Below, in pieces: positions 1-11,479 of a stretch of 64,000 nucleotides of DNA. The notes under the pieces are model-generated. The model worked only from the letters and a program-made list of their open reading frames with translations, had not been told where the DNA came from and made no database searches. The first letter of the stretch is position 1, and each line of letters opens with the position of its first letter. This DNA comes from Boswellia sacra (taxonomy: Eukaryota; Streptophyta; Magnoliopsida; Sapindales; Burseraceae), in NCBI GenBank assembly GCA_013180625.2, contig SNVD02012289.1, positions 558,001-622,000 of the forward strand, read 5' to 3'. Position numbers and translations under genes: made by a program.

Positions 1-323
1 CAATCGGAATTTAACTTCATGGTTGCCTCTTTTGACTTGCTTTGGAGCTTCCCTGCATTGTTCTAGAGTTTCTACTTACTGATGAATTTTATAGATGTTT
101 CTTCACTTCTGCGATTATCGTTGGATTCAGTTACTTCTACTTGAATTTATCTCCTCTCTAATTTAGAATGTTATCCCAGGTGGAAAAATTGTATACTTGT
201 CTCTGCTGGTTTGAGTAATTATATGTTCTACTTTTATGCTTTCTTACACTGATAAATCTGGTTTATGTTATTTCTTTTTGCTTTTGATGTAAATTTATAT
301 CTATCTTATTTCATATGATGCAG

Positions 324-1822
324 GGTATGGACATGGCTATTGCAAAATTGAACAGTGGTGGGTGGGTTCACATCTTCCCAGAAGGTAGTCGTTCACGGGA
401 TGGTGGAAAAACCATTGGGTCTTCAAAGAGAGGTGTTGGAAGGTAATACGTTGTCACCAGATAAGTTCTTGCATTGTCTGTTTTTGGTTTATGTCCTTAC
501 TGGGTAGCGGGTAGGAATGGCAGAATGGTTAATGACTTCTAAAGCAACATTTTTTATTTTTTTATTTTTATTTTTTTTAAAGGAGAAGTGAATTATATCA
601 CTTATGGCTGCAATAAGACATGTTTCTTCTTTATTTTGATGTTTTGTTAAGGCAAAAGTGATATCTCTTATTACTGCACTGTGTCTTATTTGCTTCATTT
701 TTTTTACTTTAATAGGTTACATGCATAACCACCATTGTTTGTTAATACTCAACAGGTTAGTCTTGGATACTGACAATGCCCCCATGGTCGTTCCATTTGT
801 GCATACTGGGATGCAAGAAGTCATGCCTATAGGTGCTACCTTTCCAAGGATTGGTAAGACGGTAAGTAGTTCAAGTGTTCTTGCTGTTGCCTGGAAAGTT
901 GAACTCCTCATTCTAGTTAGTTGTTTGCATTTTGTGAATTGCCAAGATTTATGCTTGTTTTAGATCTATGACCTCACAAATTTTACTCACTGAACATGCT
1001 TAAGGTATTTTTGATTGTATAAACTCCAAATTTGGTTTCTGCTCTATATTGCCCCACATCGACCCTTCATTATCCCTCCCCTCTTTTTGTTGTCAGGTCA
1101 CACTAGGGTTACTTTTAAGCGGATTGATAGCATCTAGCTGATAACTTGATAATGAAATGGTGATACTGTGTGAGATTTTTATGATTAAATACGATTAATT
1201 TTTCTAAGTGCAGGTTTCTGAATTATTTCACATACCCAATGCTCGTTTGCGCCTTGTTCTGTAACTTCAGAATTGTTTCACTTATATGCCTAATATATTG
1301 TAGGTTACTGTACTTATTGGTGATCCAATCGAGTTTGACGATTTGCTTGACGAGGAGCAAGTAAAACATGTATCAAGGGGAAAACTTTATGATGCTGTGG
1401 CTTCAAGGATTGGTCATCGACTGCAGCAATTAAAAGTCCAGGTTGACATGTTGGCTCTTGAACAACCGAGTATTGAACGAGCAGCTGATATCTTGCAGCA
1501 GGTTGACTGTGAATCGTTTGGCATTCAGAATCATTTACTTACAGAAGAATATTCACTATCACAAGAAACCCAGGGTCAAACCACGCTTGATAATACGTGT
1601 ACACGAGAGCGTTTCAGAATGGGATTCTGGCATGAAGGTGGACTTGCTTCAAGGATACGTGGTTATATGGATCGGACTGAGCTAATGGGTTTTGCAGCCA
1701 GAGGCTTGTTTGTTAACAACAAAGCGGAGAATAGTGCTCTCAGTGTTGTGGAAATAGGCCCATTGAGGGCATGGAAACAATTTCTTGATGCTAATTTGTT
1801 AGGACGGTGGAATGTATACTAA
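324..1822 (+). CDS. Tafazzin-like lysophospholipid acyltransferase, 3' part (5' end outside window)
   Basis: Three terminal exons are visible: 324-442, 756-861 and 1304-1822, with AG/GT borders and continuous phase (an Arg codon is split AG|G between the first two). The first exon encodes an acyltransferase block with the motif FPEGSRSRDGG; Phe-Pro-Glu-Gly-x-Arg is the PlsC/LPLAT block III, which binds the glycerophospholipid phosphate. The second encodes the block IV-like stretch APMVVPFVHTGMQEVMP. The catalytic HX4D block must lie upstream of the window; 1-323 is intron. The long C-terminal tail, including GYMDRTELMGFAARGLF, is what I expect of the longer plant tafazzin-type proteins (At3g05510 class) rather than the short At1g78690 form. 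Known family role: acyl transfer onto lysophospholipids, with cardiolipin remodelling in mitochondria for true tafazzins. Family assignment is firm; substrate is inferred. Stop TAA at 1820-1822. Confidence 0.88.
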
Positions 1823-2956
1823 CAACTCTACACTAAGAGTGATGTAATTTAAAAGTTTTGACCCTTACACTAAATGTAAGTTTTTTGATTAGGTGAAGTT
1901 TATAGTTTCTAACACAAAGTGCTTTGGCGAACAATAGTTTGACATTAAACTCTTTTTTACAATAATTCGATAACTTTTTTCTTGTTAAAAAGTTCTACCT
2001 TTTTTTTTTTTTTCTTTGATTAGTGCACTGGCACATATCTACAATCATGGTAATTTGATCGCATGTTTGAAAGAATGATGATCGTCAGATGCATCAAAGT
2101 TTGCCAATAGGAACTCGGTGGTGCTAATCAGGAACAACTCTGAAAAAGATAATCATAATTAACAACTCTAATCAATTCAATATTGCAACCAAACTTCTTG
2201 ACAAGATTGTTAGGTTGAGGCAAAAATCTGATGGGTTTCACTTTCCTGACATCCAGCACTTTTTTGATAATTTTATTATAATTTATAGAGCTAAACCCTC
2301 CGTACATTTCTATGAAAATATTTTATTCACCGCAAATTTAATAATAATATTCGTATAATATAAATTTTATAATATAATATGATAATTTATATAGTAAAAT
2401 CTTATTGATGGCATAATTTTTTTATTTATTTTTATTTTTTAATAAATTTTTATTTTATATATTATTACATCATATTATAAAATTTATATCATATAAATAT
2501 TATAACTCTAATATTACTCTAAATTTAATTGAGAGGTTAATAAATGCAAGTTATTTTTGAAAGCATCCTTCTCCTTGACAAGGAATGAGCTTGCATGAAT
2601 TTAATGATTTAAGATCTAGAAATGAGTTTTTAAAAGTTAAGATATTATTTTAAAAAAATACTAAATTATATTTTGAAATCAACACAAATTTTTAAAGATA
2701 AAGTTTAATTATTTTTCCTTTTTACTGTAAACAATTTTTTTTTTTTTTAAATAAGATCTTTATAAATCGCCTACACTTCTAAATCATTTCCTCTCACACA
2801 CACAACCAAAACCGAGTCCTTTACAGGTCATAGAATACAAATCTCTCTTCCCCTTCCCACCTCTTTATTTATTTTTATTTATTTTCCATATATTCACTGC
2901 ATATACATTTCCTTAAAAATCCCGAACATTCTTTACAGAAACGAAAAAGGGAAAAA
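1823..2956. other. Intergenic: tafazzin 3' UTR and capping-protein promoter
   Basis: No coding sequence is seen. The left part is 3' UTR of the acyltransferase. The middle is very AT-rich and contains the palindromic element listed separately. The right part (about 2760-2956) is a pyrimidine-rich leader just before the capping protein ATG. Confidence 0.6.
2333..2528. repeat. AT-rich palindromic MITE-like element
   Basis: The stretch at 2353-2384 and the reverse complement of 2462-2493 match at most positions (common core ATAAATTTTATAATAT), giving an imperfect inverted repeat of at least 32 bp around a T-rich loop. This is the shape of a small foldback or MITE element. I could not define a target duplication, and low-complexity AT sequence can mimic such arms. 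Confidence 0.4.
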
Positions 2957-5900
2957 ATGGCGGAAGAAGTAGAGCTCAGCCCCAAGCAGAAGAAAGAGAT
3001 CGCTAAATGGTTCCTCCTCAACTCTCCTGCCGGCGAAATCCAATACGTCGCCAAAGGTCCTTTTCTTTTCTCCTTTTATCTCATTTCAATTTCAATTCGC
3101 ATTGTTTTCTTTTGTTTTGGATCTAAAATTTCTCCCTTTTTTTTCCTCAGACTTAAAATCGGTTCTCAACGACGACGAAATCTACGACGAGGCCGCTTCC
3201 GAGTCCTTCCCTGTCTACAACAAATCTCACTTGATTTGCCTACAAATGCCGTCACGTGCCGGAGATGTAAGTCTCAGTCAATTTTAGTGTGACGTCATGC
3301 TTTGATAACTTTGATAACTTTATGAATATTGTTTGGTGAATTTGAGTTCAAAATTTAGGGTCCTATCAAGTGATAGATCTCTTGATTAGAAGCTCTCTAA
3401 GTTGTTTCATGCATGTAAATTTATATTCGTATTGGTTTTCATTGCACTCATTCTTGATGTTCTCAGTTGTTGGTCACTTCGTTTGGCGAACTTGATGAGA
3501 ACGAGTATCTTGATCCTAGGACTGCTCAGGTTGCTAAAGTTGACCATGTTAAACAAGTAAGTTTTCATATCTTTAGAAGATTTTTAAATTACTTAGTTGG
3601 CTTGAATAACTTGCAAAATGAGAATAATAGATTAGTGAAATTCGTTTGTCTGCGACTGCTATGATTGAGAGTCTTTTCAAAATTCGTTTAAATTCATCAT
3701 CTGTATTCATTTTTCATGGGTTGTGTTCAAGTACAAGATATGTATATGTTGTCCGTATTTCTAGTGGAAATTATGTTTGTTTTGTTTGTTGCCTATTTTT
3801 TATGTCATGTTGTGCTAAATTGGTTCAGGTTTGTACAGAAGTGAGACCCGCCACTGATGAGGAACTTCCATCCCCATATATTGAGGAATTCCGGTATGCC
3901 TTATTACTCTCTTCTCCATAGGGTCCAATTTATTTATCTGTATGTTTCACAAAAATTATATCTATTTACCACTTTTATGGTATTGTTTTAATCTATTTTA
4001 CATGCCTTTTTGAAGTTCTTCCACTGGCCTTTCTCAATTAAGATTGTCAAAAGTGTTTAATATCAATAGGGAGATTTTCTTAATTCTTCTTTTGTTTGTT
4101 TTGAAACTGTGAGTTGGTGAATGATGACCCTTTTCCTAGTTACTTCACCTCCACCTCGGCATCTTTGCAATCCAAGGTTCTTTGTGTTGACTCCTTGAAT
4201 AGTACTCATTTTGATCAATTCTTGATTGCCTTAGCAGTGGGAGGTTTATGTTACTAGAAGCTTGTAGTCTTAAGTGCTTGACCACGTAGCTGCTAATCTT
4301 TTTTCTCTTTGGAAGGTATGCTTTGGACGCAGAAGTACTAAAATATGTTGGTGAAGCTTATCCAAAAGGTGTATGTTCGGTTTATTGTACAAACGGAAAA
4401 GATGTGGAGGGACCTGGATTTGATTTTGAGCTTGTTGTTGTGATATCTGCTGCTAGACATAGCCCGCAGAATTTCTGGTGTGTGATTCATATCCAATCAT
4501 ATAATATTTATTTTTGATGCTCGTTCTTCAGCTCTATGGTGAGGTTTTAAGGGATATTTTTACCATGTGAACACCCGCTCATTGACGCGCATTTTAACTA
4601 TCATTAATGAGATACATCAATTAATAACTGATAAGATCTTTTGTAATCTATAAAAGCTTTTGTTTTTTCTTATTATTCTTATTCTTATATAAAAAAAAAA
4701 GGTAATGAGATACATCAGTTGCTAAATGGAAACATCTATGATTAATGCTTCCATAATCTTTGTGGAATGCTAATAGCAATGGAAGTTGGCGGTCAATCTG
4801 GAACATTGAGTTCAAGGATGAGGATCAATTGCTCGAAGTAGAGGGCAAGTTGCAGGTATATACAATTATCTAGTGTTTTTCATGACATATTTGTGACTTT
4901 CCGTATTCTGCTTATCTGCAATTTGCATCCGCAGGCTCATATAAACCTTTACTTATGTCAAATTTTCTCGTTTCAGGTGGGTGCCCATTATTTTGAAGAG
5001 GGAAATGTGCAGTTAGATGCAAAACATGAATGCAGAGATTCAACACTCTTTCAGGTTATACAAAAGTTACATGTCGCTAGTCATGAATCTGATTTATGAT
5101 GTGGCCCTTTCTTCTTTATAAATCGAAACTAAAATTCAGGCAAATGCATGTAGCTTATTTTTGTGATTGCTAACAAAGTTGCTAGAGCTGTTAGATTTGT
5201 AATATTGGAACAGAAACAAATTTCCAGTAGAAAACTCAGAGGCTTATAATTTTCTTCGGACTCATGCTTATATTTTTCAACAAAAATACCTTGAAGCATT
5301 TTGTGTATTATTCTTGTATGTGAAGCGTATTCATATCTCATTATTTTTCATTCATCAGTTATTTAAATGTCTAATGTTTGTTTTATTTGTCTTAGGCCCC
5401 TGAGGATTGCGCAACTTCCATAGTTCACATTATTCGTCACCATGAGACGGAGTATCTGGCATCTCTAGAGGTTCTTATTACGCCTCTTTTTATTTCATGT
5501 GCTTGCTATGTTTTAGTTCTTACTCACAATTTTTTAATCAACAGGCATCCTACTCAAATCTGCCGGATAACACATTCAAGGTAACTCTAATCTTTCTTTG
5601 CTCAAATTTCTCTATTTTAGTTGAGAAGATTTATATTTTTTTTAAAAAATTTTATTGTTATGTTTGAACCAATTATAATTATATATTTGGCTATTAGAAG
5701 GATTTTGTTTTGGCATGAAACCATTCAGTCCCATATGGTTAATTACTTCATAAAGCTAATGACAATACCTATCCTCCAATGCTTCCACCCTTCTGATGTG
5801 CTTGTCCTTATTGATTGTTGGAAAAATAAGAAGAGGACAAGTAATTTTACTTTCCATCTCTCAAACCAAACTAGGTGTTTTTTGTTATCCTGTTTAACCA

Positions 5901-6229
5901 TCAGACACTCTATAGGTTAAAGCAATTGTAAAACACGCGTGAAGTGGCTGGTAAACAGCATCCAAGCTCTTTTTCTGATTTTACCTCATTATGCTGGTTG
6001 TGTTAATTCATGCTGGTTGAAGTATTGACCTCAAGTTGTCTCTTTCTATGACCATTTAGTTGAAGAGTAGACAAATAATTTCTATTTCTAGGGCAATCTA
6101 ATAACGATGTTTGTGATGCAGGATCTACGGAGGAAACTTCCAGTTACTCGTACCCTATTCCCTTGGCAAAACACTTCACAATTTAGCCTTACAAGAGAAA
6201 TCACAAAAGAACTTGGAATCGAAAAGTGA
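2957..6229 (+). CDS. CPA: F-actin-capping protein subunit alpha (complete)
   Basis: Ten exons splice into a 302-aa protein: 2957-3056, 3151-3266, 3467-3556, 3829-3893, 4316-4477, 4777-4855, 4977-5054, 5396-5470, 5545-5580 and 6122-6229 (909 nt in frame). All borders are GT-AG. The N-terminus LSPKQKKEIAKWFLLNSPAGE, the central NGSWRS and the C-terminal TRTLFPWQNTSQF segment are hallmarks of capping protein alpha. The length is close to the plant family (about 300-310 aa). The product pairs with the beta subunit (not in this window) and caps actin filament barbed ends, regulating filament turnover in the cytoplasm. The start is the first ATG after a purine-rich leader and opens the conserved N-terminus. 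No lesion is visible. Its neighbours, a tafazzin-like gene and RPT5, are in the same order as in Arabidopsis as I recall it. Confidence 0.95.
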
Positions 6230-7000
6230 ATATGCCATCCCAAAACCCAAGCCATGTCTTGATGTGTAAAATTGAGTTAGCGAGCTCTCCTCAATTGATC
6301 ATTTGTATTCTTACAAAATATAATTCTAAGGAGTGAGTTCACTTCCCCTTCCTTCACCATAAATTTGGTTTTGTCATTTGCCATTCAATTGTTCTTGTCA
6401 ATAGTGTTCGTCAATTTTGGTGTGTAGATTTGTACCGTCGATGACCAGTTGTGTATAGTAGTAAATTTTGACGTTGACATTCTTTTGCTTGTGATGCTTG
6501 TGAAAATTTTGTAACAGTCTGTTACTTAATGTGCTTGTCATCTCTGTTCACCTGTTATATTCTTAAATTCTTGGCTTCTTTGTTTCCTTTGAAGAGCTTG
6601 TGGGATGACTGACTAATGCGCCATTCTAGACTTATATGTGGTGAACTGTTGAAAAATCTTGTAAAATAGCGCGGTAAGGCTGTTCTGTCTGCGAGGATCA
6701 AAGCCTTTTGGCATTGCAATTAGGAACGATGACTAGGATGAGGGTTTCCAATTCCAGGCGGTTGGACCATTACGATGCTACAAAACAGTGAATGTTTTTC
6801 CTGCTTTTGGGGCACACCATTGGGAGATTGACATCAATTAGAAGTAAAGTAGGCATTGTTGGGTGAGGCATGAGGGTTAGGTTAGATTGAGAAGTGTCCT
6901 GGAAGCATTAAGGGAATCATTGCTTCATTGGCTTTCTAGGCTTCTCCGTCCAATTAATGTAGTCCATGTAGGAACACTGGCACCTTATTGTCGCCAATGA
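6230..7000. other. Intergenic: CPA 3' UTR and unassigned sequence
   Basis: The first few hundred bases are probably 3' UTR of the capping protein gene. The remainder (about 6600-7000) is of mixed composition with no coding structure or repeat that I recognise. Confidence 0.5.
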
Positions 7001-7697
7001 GGGTATGTTTGGTGTGCGATATTGTATAGTATTATTTTATTATATTATATTAAATAGTGTAATATATGTCTTTGGTGTTAATTTAATATAGTATTAATTA
7101 ATATAAAGTACAACTCTTAAATGCATCAATATGTTATTAAATTATGTAGAGTTAATCCATGATATTAGCATTACATTGTACTAATAAAAAATGTCAAAAT
7201 TATGCCTATAAAATTTTATATATCCAATAATATCTTTTAATTTTTAAAATTTTAAAAATAAATAAAGATGTATATAATAAATAAATTATAAAATTAAATT
7301 TATTTAAAATTTATTTTTTAGAAATAAAGAAGGGATGAAGAGAGTCACTACTCCCACTAGGTAATACTCGAGGTTCATTGTTCTCATTTGACCAATTGGT
7401 ATGCAGCATATCATAATAAATTCGAATTGTTTAATAGGTGTAGTGGGAGCATTGGACCCGAAATAATTTTTTCAATAATTAACAATTATTTAATAAATTA
7501 CTAAATAACTAATTTTATAAATAAACTAAAAATATATTTATATTTTGTATATCTTTTTTAAAATAAATTATTACTTTTTTAAACAAATTATTACAATATA
7601 TAAATATATCAAATATTATATAATTTTGATATAATATTATTTTTAATATTATATAATATAATATTATACAATACAATATCGTGTATCCAAACACTCT
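7001..7697. mobile_element. AT-rich MITE with imperfect terminal inverted repeats
   Basis: The left end GGGTATGTTTGGTGTGCGAT and the reverse complement of the right end (GAGTGTTTGGATACACGATA) align with only a few differences, and the similarity continues inward through ATTGTAT. The interior is AT-rich and noncoding. 'GTTTGG' near the ends is common in plant hAT- and Harbinger-related MITEs. No clear target duplication was found, so the superfamily is not assigned. Confidence 0.55.
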
Positions 7698-7700
7698 TAG

Positions 7701-7790
7701 ATTCTCTTTAATTGTGCAGGCCCACTGAGTCAATAGAAAGTTTAAATTCTCTTTAATTGTGCAGGCCCACTGAGTCAATAGAAAGTTCAA
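7701..7790. repeat. 45-bp tandem duplication
   Basis: Two head-to-tail copies of a 45-bp unit beginning ATTCTCTTTAATTGTGCAGG start at 7701 and 7746. They differ only near the end of the second copy. The repeat lies immediately right of the MITE. Confidence 0.85.
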
Positions 7791-8132
7791 ATTGAGAAGG
7801 GTAAATATCATCCAACACTCCAATAACGCCCGCATATTTTTAGAGTCCCCGCGGAATCGTGAATTACGTTCAATTTAACTTTACATATTCAAGGATATTT
7901 TAGTGAATTTATAATGTAAATTGAAAAACCTATGGATTTCTCTTTGCTTTCACTTCCATTCTGTCTTTTTCATCTTTTTCTTTTTTTCTAAATTTTTCTT
8001 CACTTTCACTTTCTCTCTCTCTTATTTTCTCCTCTTTTTTCAACCCCTCATAACAGATATCAAAGATTCAAAAAAAAAAACCAAACTAAAATTATTTGTT
8101 GTTTAGCTCACCAACAATTTGAACCTTTGCCA
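7791..8132. other. Intergenic, pyrimidine-rich
   Basis: No gene is seen. The stretch around 7930-8050 is strongly T/C-rich on the plus strand and simple in composition. Confidence 0.5.
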
Positions 8133-8368
8133 CCCGTGAATAGGGATGGCAAAACCCGGGGCCGACGGTCCCCGACCCCGGCCTTCAATTCCAACCCCGG
8201 TCCCGGGAAATTCTCCGGAATTTTTTTTCCGAGGCCGGGGCCGGGGTACCCCGGGCGGAGCCAGGTTTTTCAATAACCCGGGATTAAAACCCGGGTTATA
8301 TAATTTTTTTAAATTCTGATTCTTTTTTATTCTGTTTATATATATATATTGCAGATATTTTTCAAGCA

Positions 8369-8440
8369 AAGTGAGTTATAGCCCAGTGGCCCATAGCTTT
8401 ATGGTTTAAAATGGGAGCTTGGGTTTGAATCCCATATAAT
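8369..8440 (+). other. tRNA-like module 1 (A/B-box) inside the hAT element
   Basis: TAGCCCAGTGGC at 8379-8390 resembles a Pol III A box (TRGCNNAGYNGG). GGTTTGAATCC at 8422-8432 resembles a B box (GGTTCGANNCC). The spacing is tRNA-like. I could not fold a full cloverleaf, so this is a tRNA-derived or SINE-like segment rather than a functional tRNA gene. Confidence 0.5.
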
Positions 8441-8513
8441 GTAGATCTTTTGAACTCTTTTGATTTAATAAAAGAATAATATACAAAGGTTTTCTATATT
8501 GTTTTTTTAATGG

Positions 8514-8590
8514 CAAAGTGGGTTGTAGCCCAGGGGTAGCATACCTTAGCCTTGTTTGTTGAGGGAACGGGTTCGAATCTCCTTCATTGC
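8514..8590 (+). other. tRNA-like module 2 (A/B-box) inside the hAT element
   Basis: This is a diverged second copy of the module upstream: both start GCAAAGTG(A/G)GTT(A/G)TAGCCCAG. An A-box-like TAGCCCAGGGG begins at 8526. The B-box-like GGTTCGAATCT at 8570-8580 is closer to consensus than in copy 1. Confidence 0.5.
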
Positions 8591-8891
8591 ATTCTTTTAA
8601 AACTTATTTAATTTTTTAAGAAAAAAGGTGGGCTGAGGTTGGGCTTGGGCTTGAGTCAAACTTGTTAGACTATTTAAAAGTTATTTTAATAAAATGGCTT
8701 ATGGACTTAAGGGGTTATAATGAAAAATTGAAAATTAATGGATTAAATTGATATGGTTTTTAATTTCAATTGTATACCCCGGTTTTTCGGGTAATTCCCC
8801 TGCCCCAGATGACCGGATTTTCCGGGTCCCCGACCCCGGCCGGGTTGGTTTGCCATCCCTACCCGTGAATAGTGCAGAGACCCAGTTGTGA

Positions 8892-9109
8892 TTTTTTTCT
8901 CCTACTATTTTAACATGTATTGTTTGTGTTTCGGATTTGCTTTATAGGTTTTGTAAAAGACTTTTAAGGCTTGATCTGGATTAAGGATATTGAGAATGAA
9001 TTTTTTTCTCCTACTATTTTAACATGTATTGTTTGTGTTTCGGATTTGCTTTATAGGTTTTGTAAAAGACTTTTAAGGCTTGATCTGGATTAAGGATATT
9101 GAGAATGAA
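8892..9109. repeat. Perfect 109-bp tandem duplication
   Basis: Copies 8892-9000 and 9001-9109 appear identical by eye. Each starts with seven T and ends GAGAATGAA. A diverged partial third copy of the last part follows at about 9120-9155. The lack of differences suggests a recent event. Confidence 0.9.
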
Positions 9110-9194
9110 ATAGGAAAAGTTTGATTTGGATGAAGGATAATGAGAATGAAATAGATGTTATCATAATTGAAATAAAAAGACAAAATCGATATTT

Positions 9195-9265
9195 TCCGTT
9201 GCCGGGAATCGAACCCGGGTCTCCTGGGTGAAAGCCAGATATCCTAACCGCTGGACGACAACGGA
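9195..9265 (-). tRNA. trnE-TTC: tRNA-Glu (anticodon TTC)
   Basis: The minus strand gives a complete tRNA. The acceptor stem pairs TCCGTTG with CAACGGA, the anticodon loop is CTTTCAC (anticodon TTC), and the T arm is CCGGG-TTCGATT-CCCGG. A and B boxes are intact and there is no intron. It reads GAA (and GAG by wobble) codons in cytosolic translation. The CCA is not encoded, as usual for nuclear genes. Confidence 0.96.
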
Positions 9266-11479
9266 ACTTGTTTGACACCTTATTCTGAATTGAATTTATA
9301 TGAAAATATTACAGAAGCTAACATCAACGAAGCCCATTTAGAGCAGCTGGAACCCCGCCGCCTCGAATAGATGAAATGACATTGTTAACAGAACGCTTAC
9401 TTGCAATTGACTTTCTTCTCTCAAAGCCTGCATGAGGCTTCGTGTCAGGACATCCGAAACATCACCTTTTTTCAGAGGTTTAAAGCACCCCCAAAATCTA
9501 GGCTATGTTTATCTGGGATGATGTAGATTAGCCAAATCAGACATCATGGATGTGCTCCCCAAGGCTCATTGTCTTTCAAGCTTGTCTTTTTATGGTCGTT
9601 GTAGAGGCCTATTAGCGGTTTCTTCTGTGCCCTTGTTCAAGCTATAGACTAAAATGCCTTCCGTAGAAGCGCATCTTTCTGATGATTACCTGGAGATTGG
9701 TTGCTTGCTGACCAGATTTATCCTTTTGTTCTTGCAAATCTTCGAAAATGGAATCTTGTTTACTACATATCTGATTTGTGCTTTTAGGAGATTGAGAACT
9801 TCAAGAGGAGACCAAGAGCTGAGCTGTTGTTCATATTCTGTGAATTTTTATTTTCGATTAATGGAAGGCAAAAGCTTCTCATTATGGTGGGATCTTTCCT
9901 GTTTTAACTGTAGTGATAGTGATGCACTACTTTGATTCTGTTTTTTTATCTTGAATGCTTTGACCTGCCTAATAAGAAGTTGTGTCATTTGTTTGAATAT
10001 CTGCTGTCTTAATTCCTGAAGAAGGCATGTAAAAGTAATTGTTTTTGATATTGATAGACCTCTATAGTTTGTCCAGTATTAAAGCTCAAGATTGTTAAAG
10101 AATATATTAAAGACTTCAAAAAATGATGTATTTTTATTATAAAGTAACTAAAACACACTAAAAATTGTGTTTTTTTTTTGTTACAAAAACTATTGAATAC
10201 ATTGAAATGATTGATTTAAGATTTTGAATGAAAATATATCATTTTTGAAGTCCAAACTTAAGACACTTGTGAGATTGTACAGAGGCAAAATGTCAGTAGT
10301 ATCAGGTCTTGTACTGCTGAACCTGTAATTGGTGAATTTATCTTTGATCAGATAGAAAGCTACCTGGTGAGTGGCATGGGAAAGGGGTGGGCAAAAGCTG
10401 TTGAGCATGGCGTAGATGATGGAGTTGCCGAAGGCATGGATGGAGGCAAGGGTGGATGAGTGTCTGCAGGAAAAAAAATGGTGAGGACAAAACTATTATC
10501 CATTTGCTTTCTCAACATTCTAGGATCAGGAGCATCAAACAGAATATAATTTCATTCTTAGATATCTATGATCTCTCACAACAAGTGTCTTGATTACCAT
10601 CGGAGCCAAAAGGAAAGATTTTTGTTGTTATGAACACCTTCATGACAGTTTCTTCAAACGGAAAGACATGTCTGATTAATAAAAAGTGCTGTCCATAAAA
10701 CAACACATGGTATTCTTTCCCCTTTTTTCTTGTCAAGCTTGAAATTTGAAATACGGAAATTCGTTGGCAAAATTTTGTAAACCATTTGAGGAAATTAGAT
10801 AAATTATTCTTAACAGTGCAGAAGTCGTTATGCTGATGTCAATGTGCATCTAAGAGACATGAATCTTTGTTTCTATGCAGTTCGGGAGCTTGAGACTGTC
10901 GCTTCTATTACCAGCAAAGATGCATGTTGTGACAGTGGTGAAGATTTGGCTATTTCTGAACTGGAAATCGGGGTAAACTGGAGAAGAAAGGTTGATGAAG
11001 ATAAAAGATTCAGCATTCAGCCCTTGATATTTTGTTTAATTTTGCAATTATTTCTTGATTAAAGTCCCCTAACCAAAACCTTATTAAGTAGTCCTTCCTA
11101 CATGTATGTTTAAACCAAGCATGAATTCTTGTTGTACTTTGCTTAAATCAGATTAAAAAGATGAATTCTTTAGCTTCGATTGTTGTAAATTCAACTGTCT
11201 TTTCAATCAATTCGGCTTTTTCATTCTATTCTCACCAAATCAAATCAAAATTGTCAAAACCTAATAACCAAGAATTCAGAATTTAGTTATGGTGAACCAA
11301 TTAGTACCAAGTGTATTAATTAAAGTCAATGAAGTCTTTGATTTGCCTTCTTTTTATATGCTAGGATCAAGTTAAAAAAGTGAAAACCTACAATAATTCT
11401 TTCATTACAATTTATAAACAAAAAATAAAAATAAAAATCATTCATATTAGCATATTATTAGTAATAAGTACTACCATAA
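9266..11479. other. Long intergenic stretch, no recognised gene
   Basis: Short open frames occur (for example 9654-9935 and 10844-11062 on the plus strand) but none resembles a known family. A GC-richer exon-like segment on the minus strand is listed separately. The stretch could contain a noncoding transcript or remnants of a lost gene. Confidence 0.4.
10364..10463 (-). other. Orphan exon-like segment
   Basis: On the minus strand a T-rich tract ending CCTGCAG precedes a 100-nt GC-richer segment that ends CACCAG followed by GTAGCT. That is a good acceptor and donor pair. One frame reads without stops (about 33 codons including SIHAFGNSIIYAMLNSF). No family is recognised and no partner exons were found nearby, so this is a candidate exon or a gene relic only. 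Confidence 0.25.

Larger units (their letters stand above)
8133..8869. mobile_element. Non-autonomous hAT-type element (8141-8861) with 8-bp target duplication
   Basis: The 721-bp element begins TAGGGATGGCAAA and ends TTTGCCATCCCTA, a perfect 13-bp inverted repeat followed inward by GC-rich subterminal sequence (CCCGGGGCCG and related). It is flanked by a perfect direct repeat CCCGTGAA at 8133-8140 and 8862-8869. Eight-base target duplications are diagnostic of hAT transposons. No transposase is encoded, so it would need one in trans. The GC-rich ends could form strong secondary structure. The interior carries two similar tRNA-like modules, listed separately. Confidence 0.88.

Noticed and set aside
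9090..9278. 62-codon minus-strand frame over the tRNA
   Set aside because: It reads through the tRNA-Glu gene; the tRNA explains the sequence.
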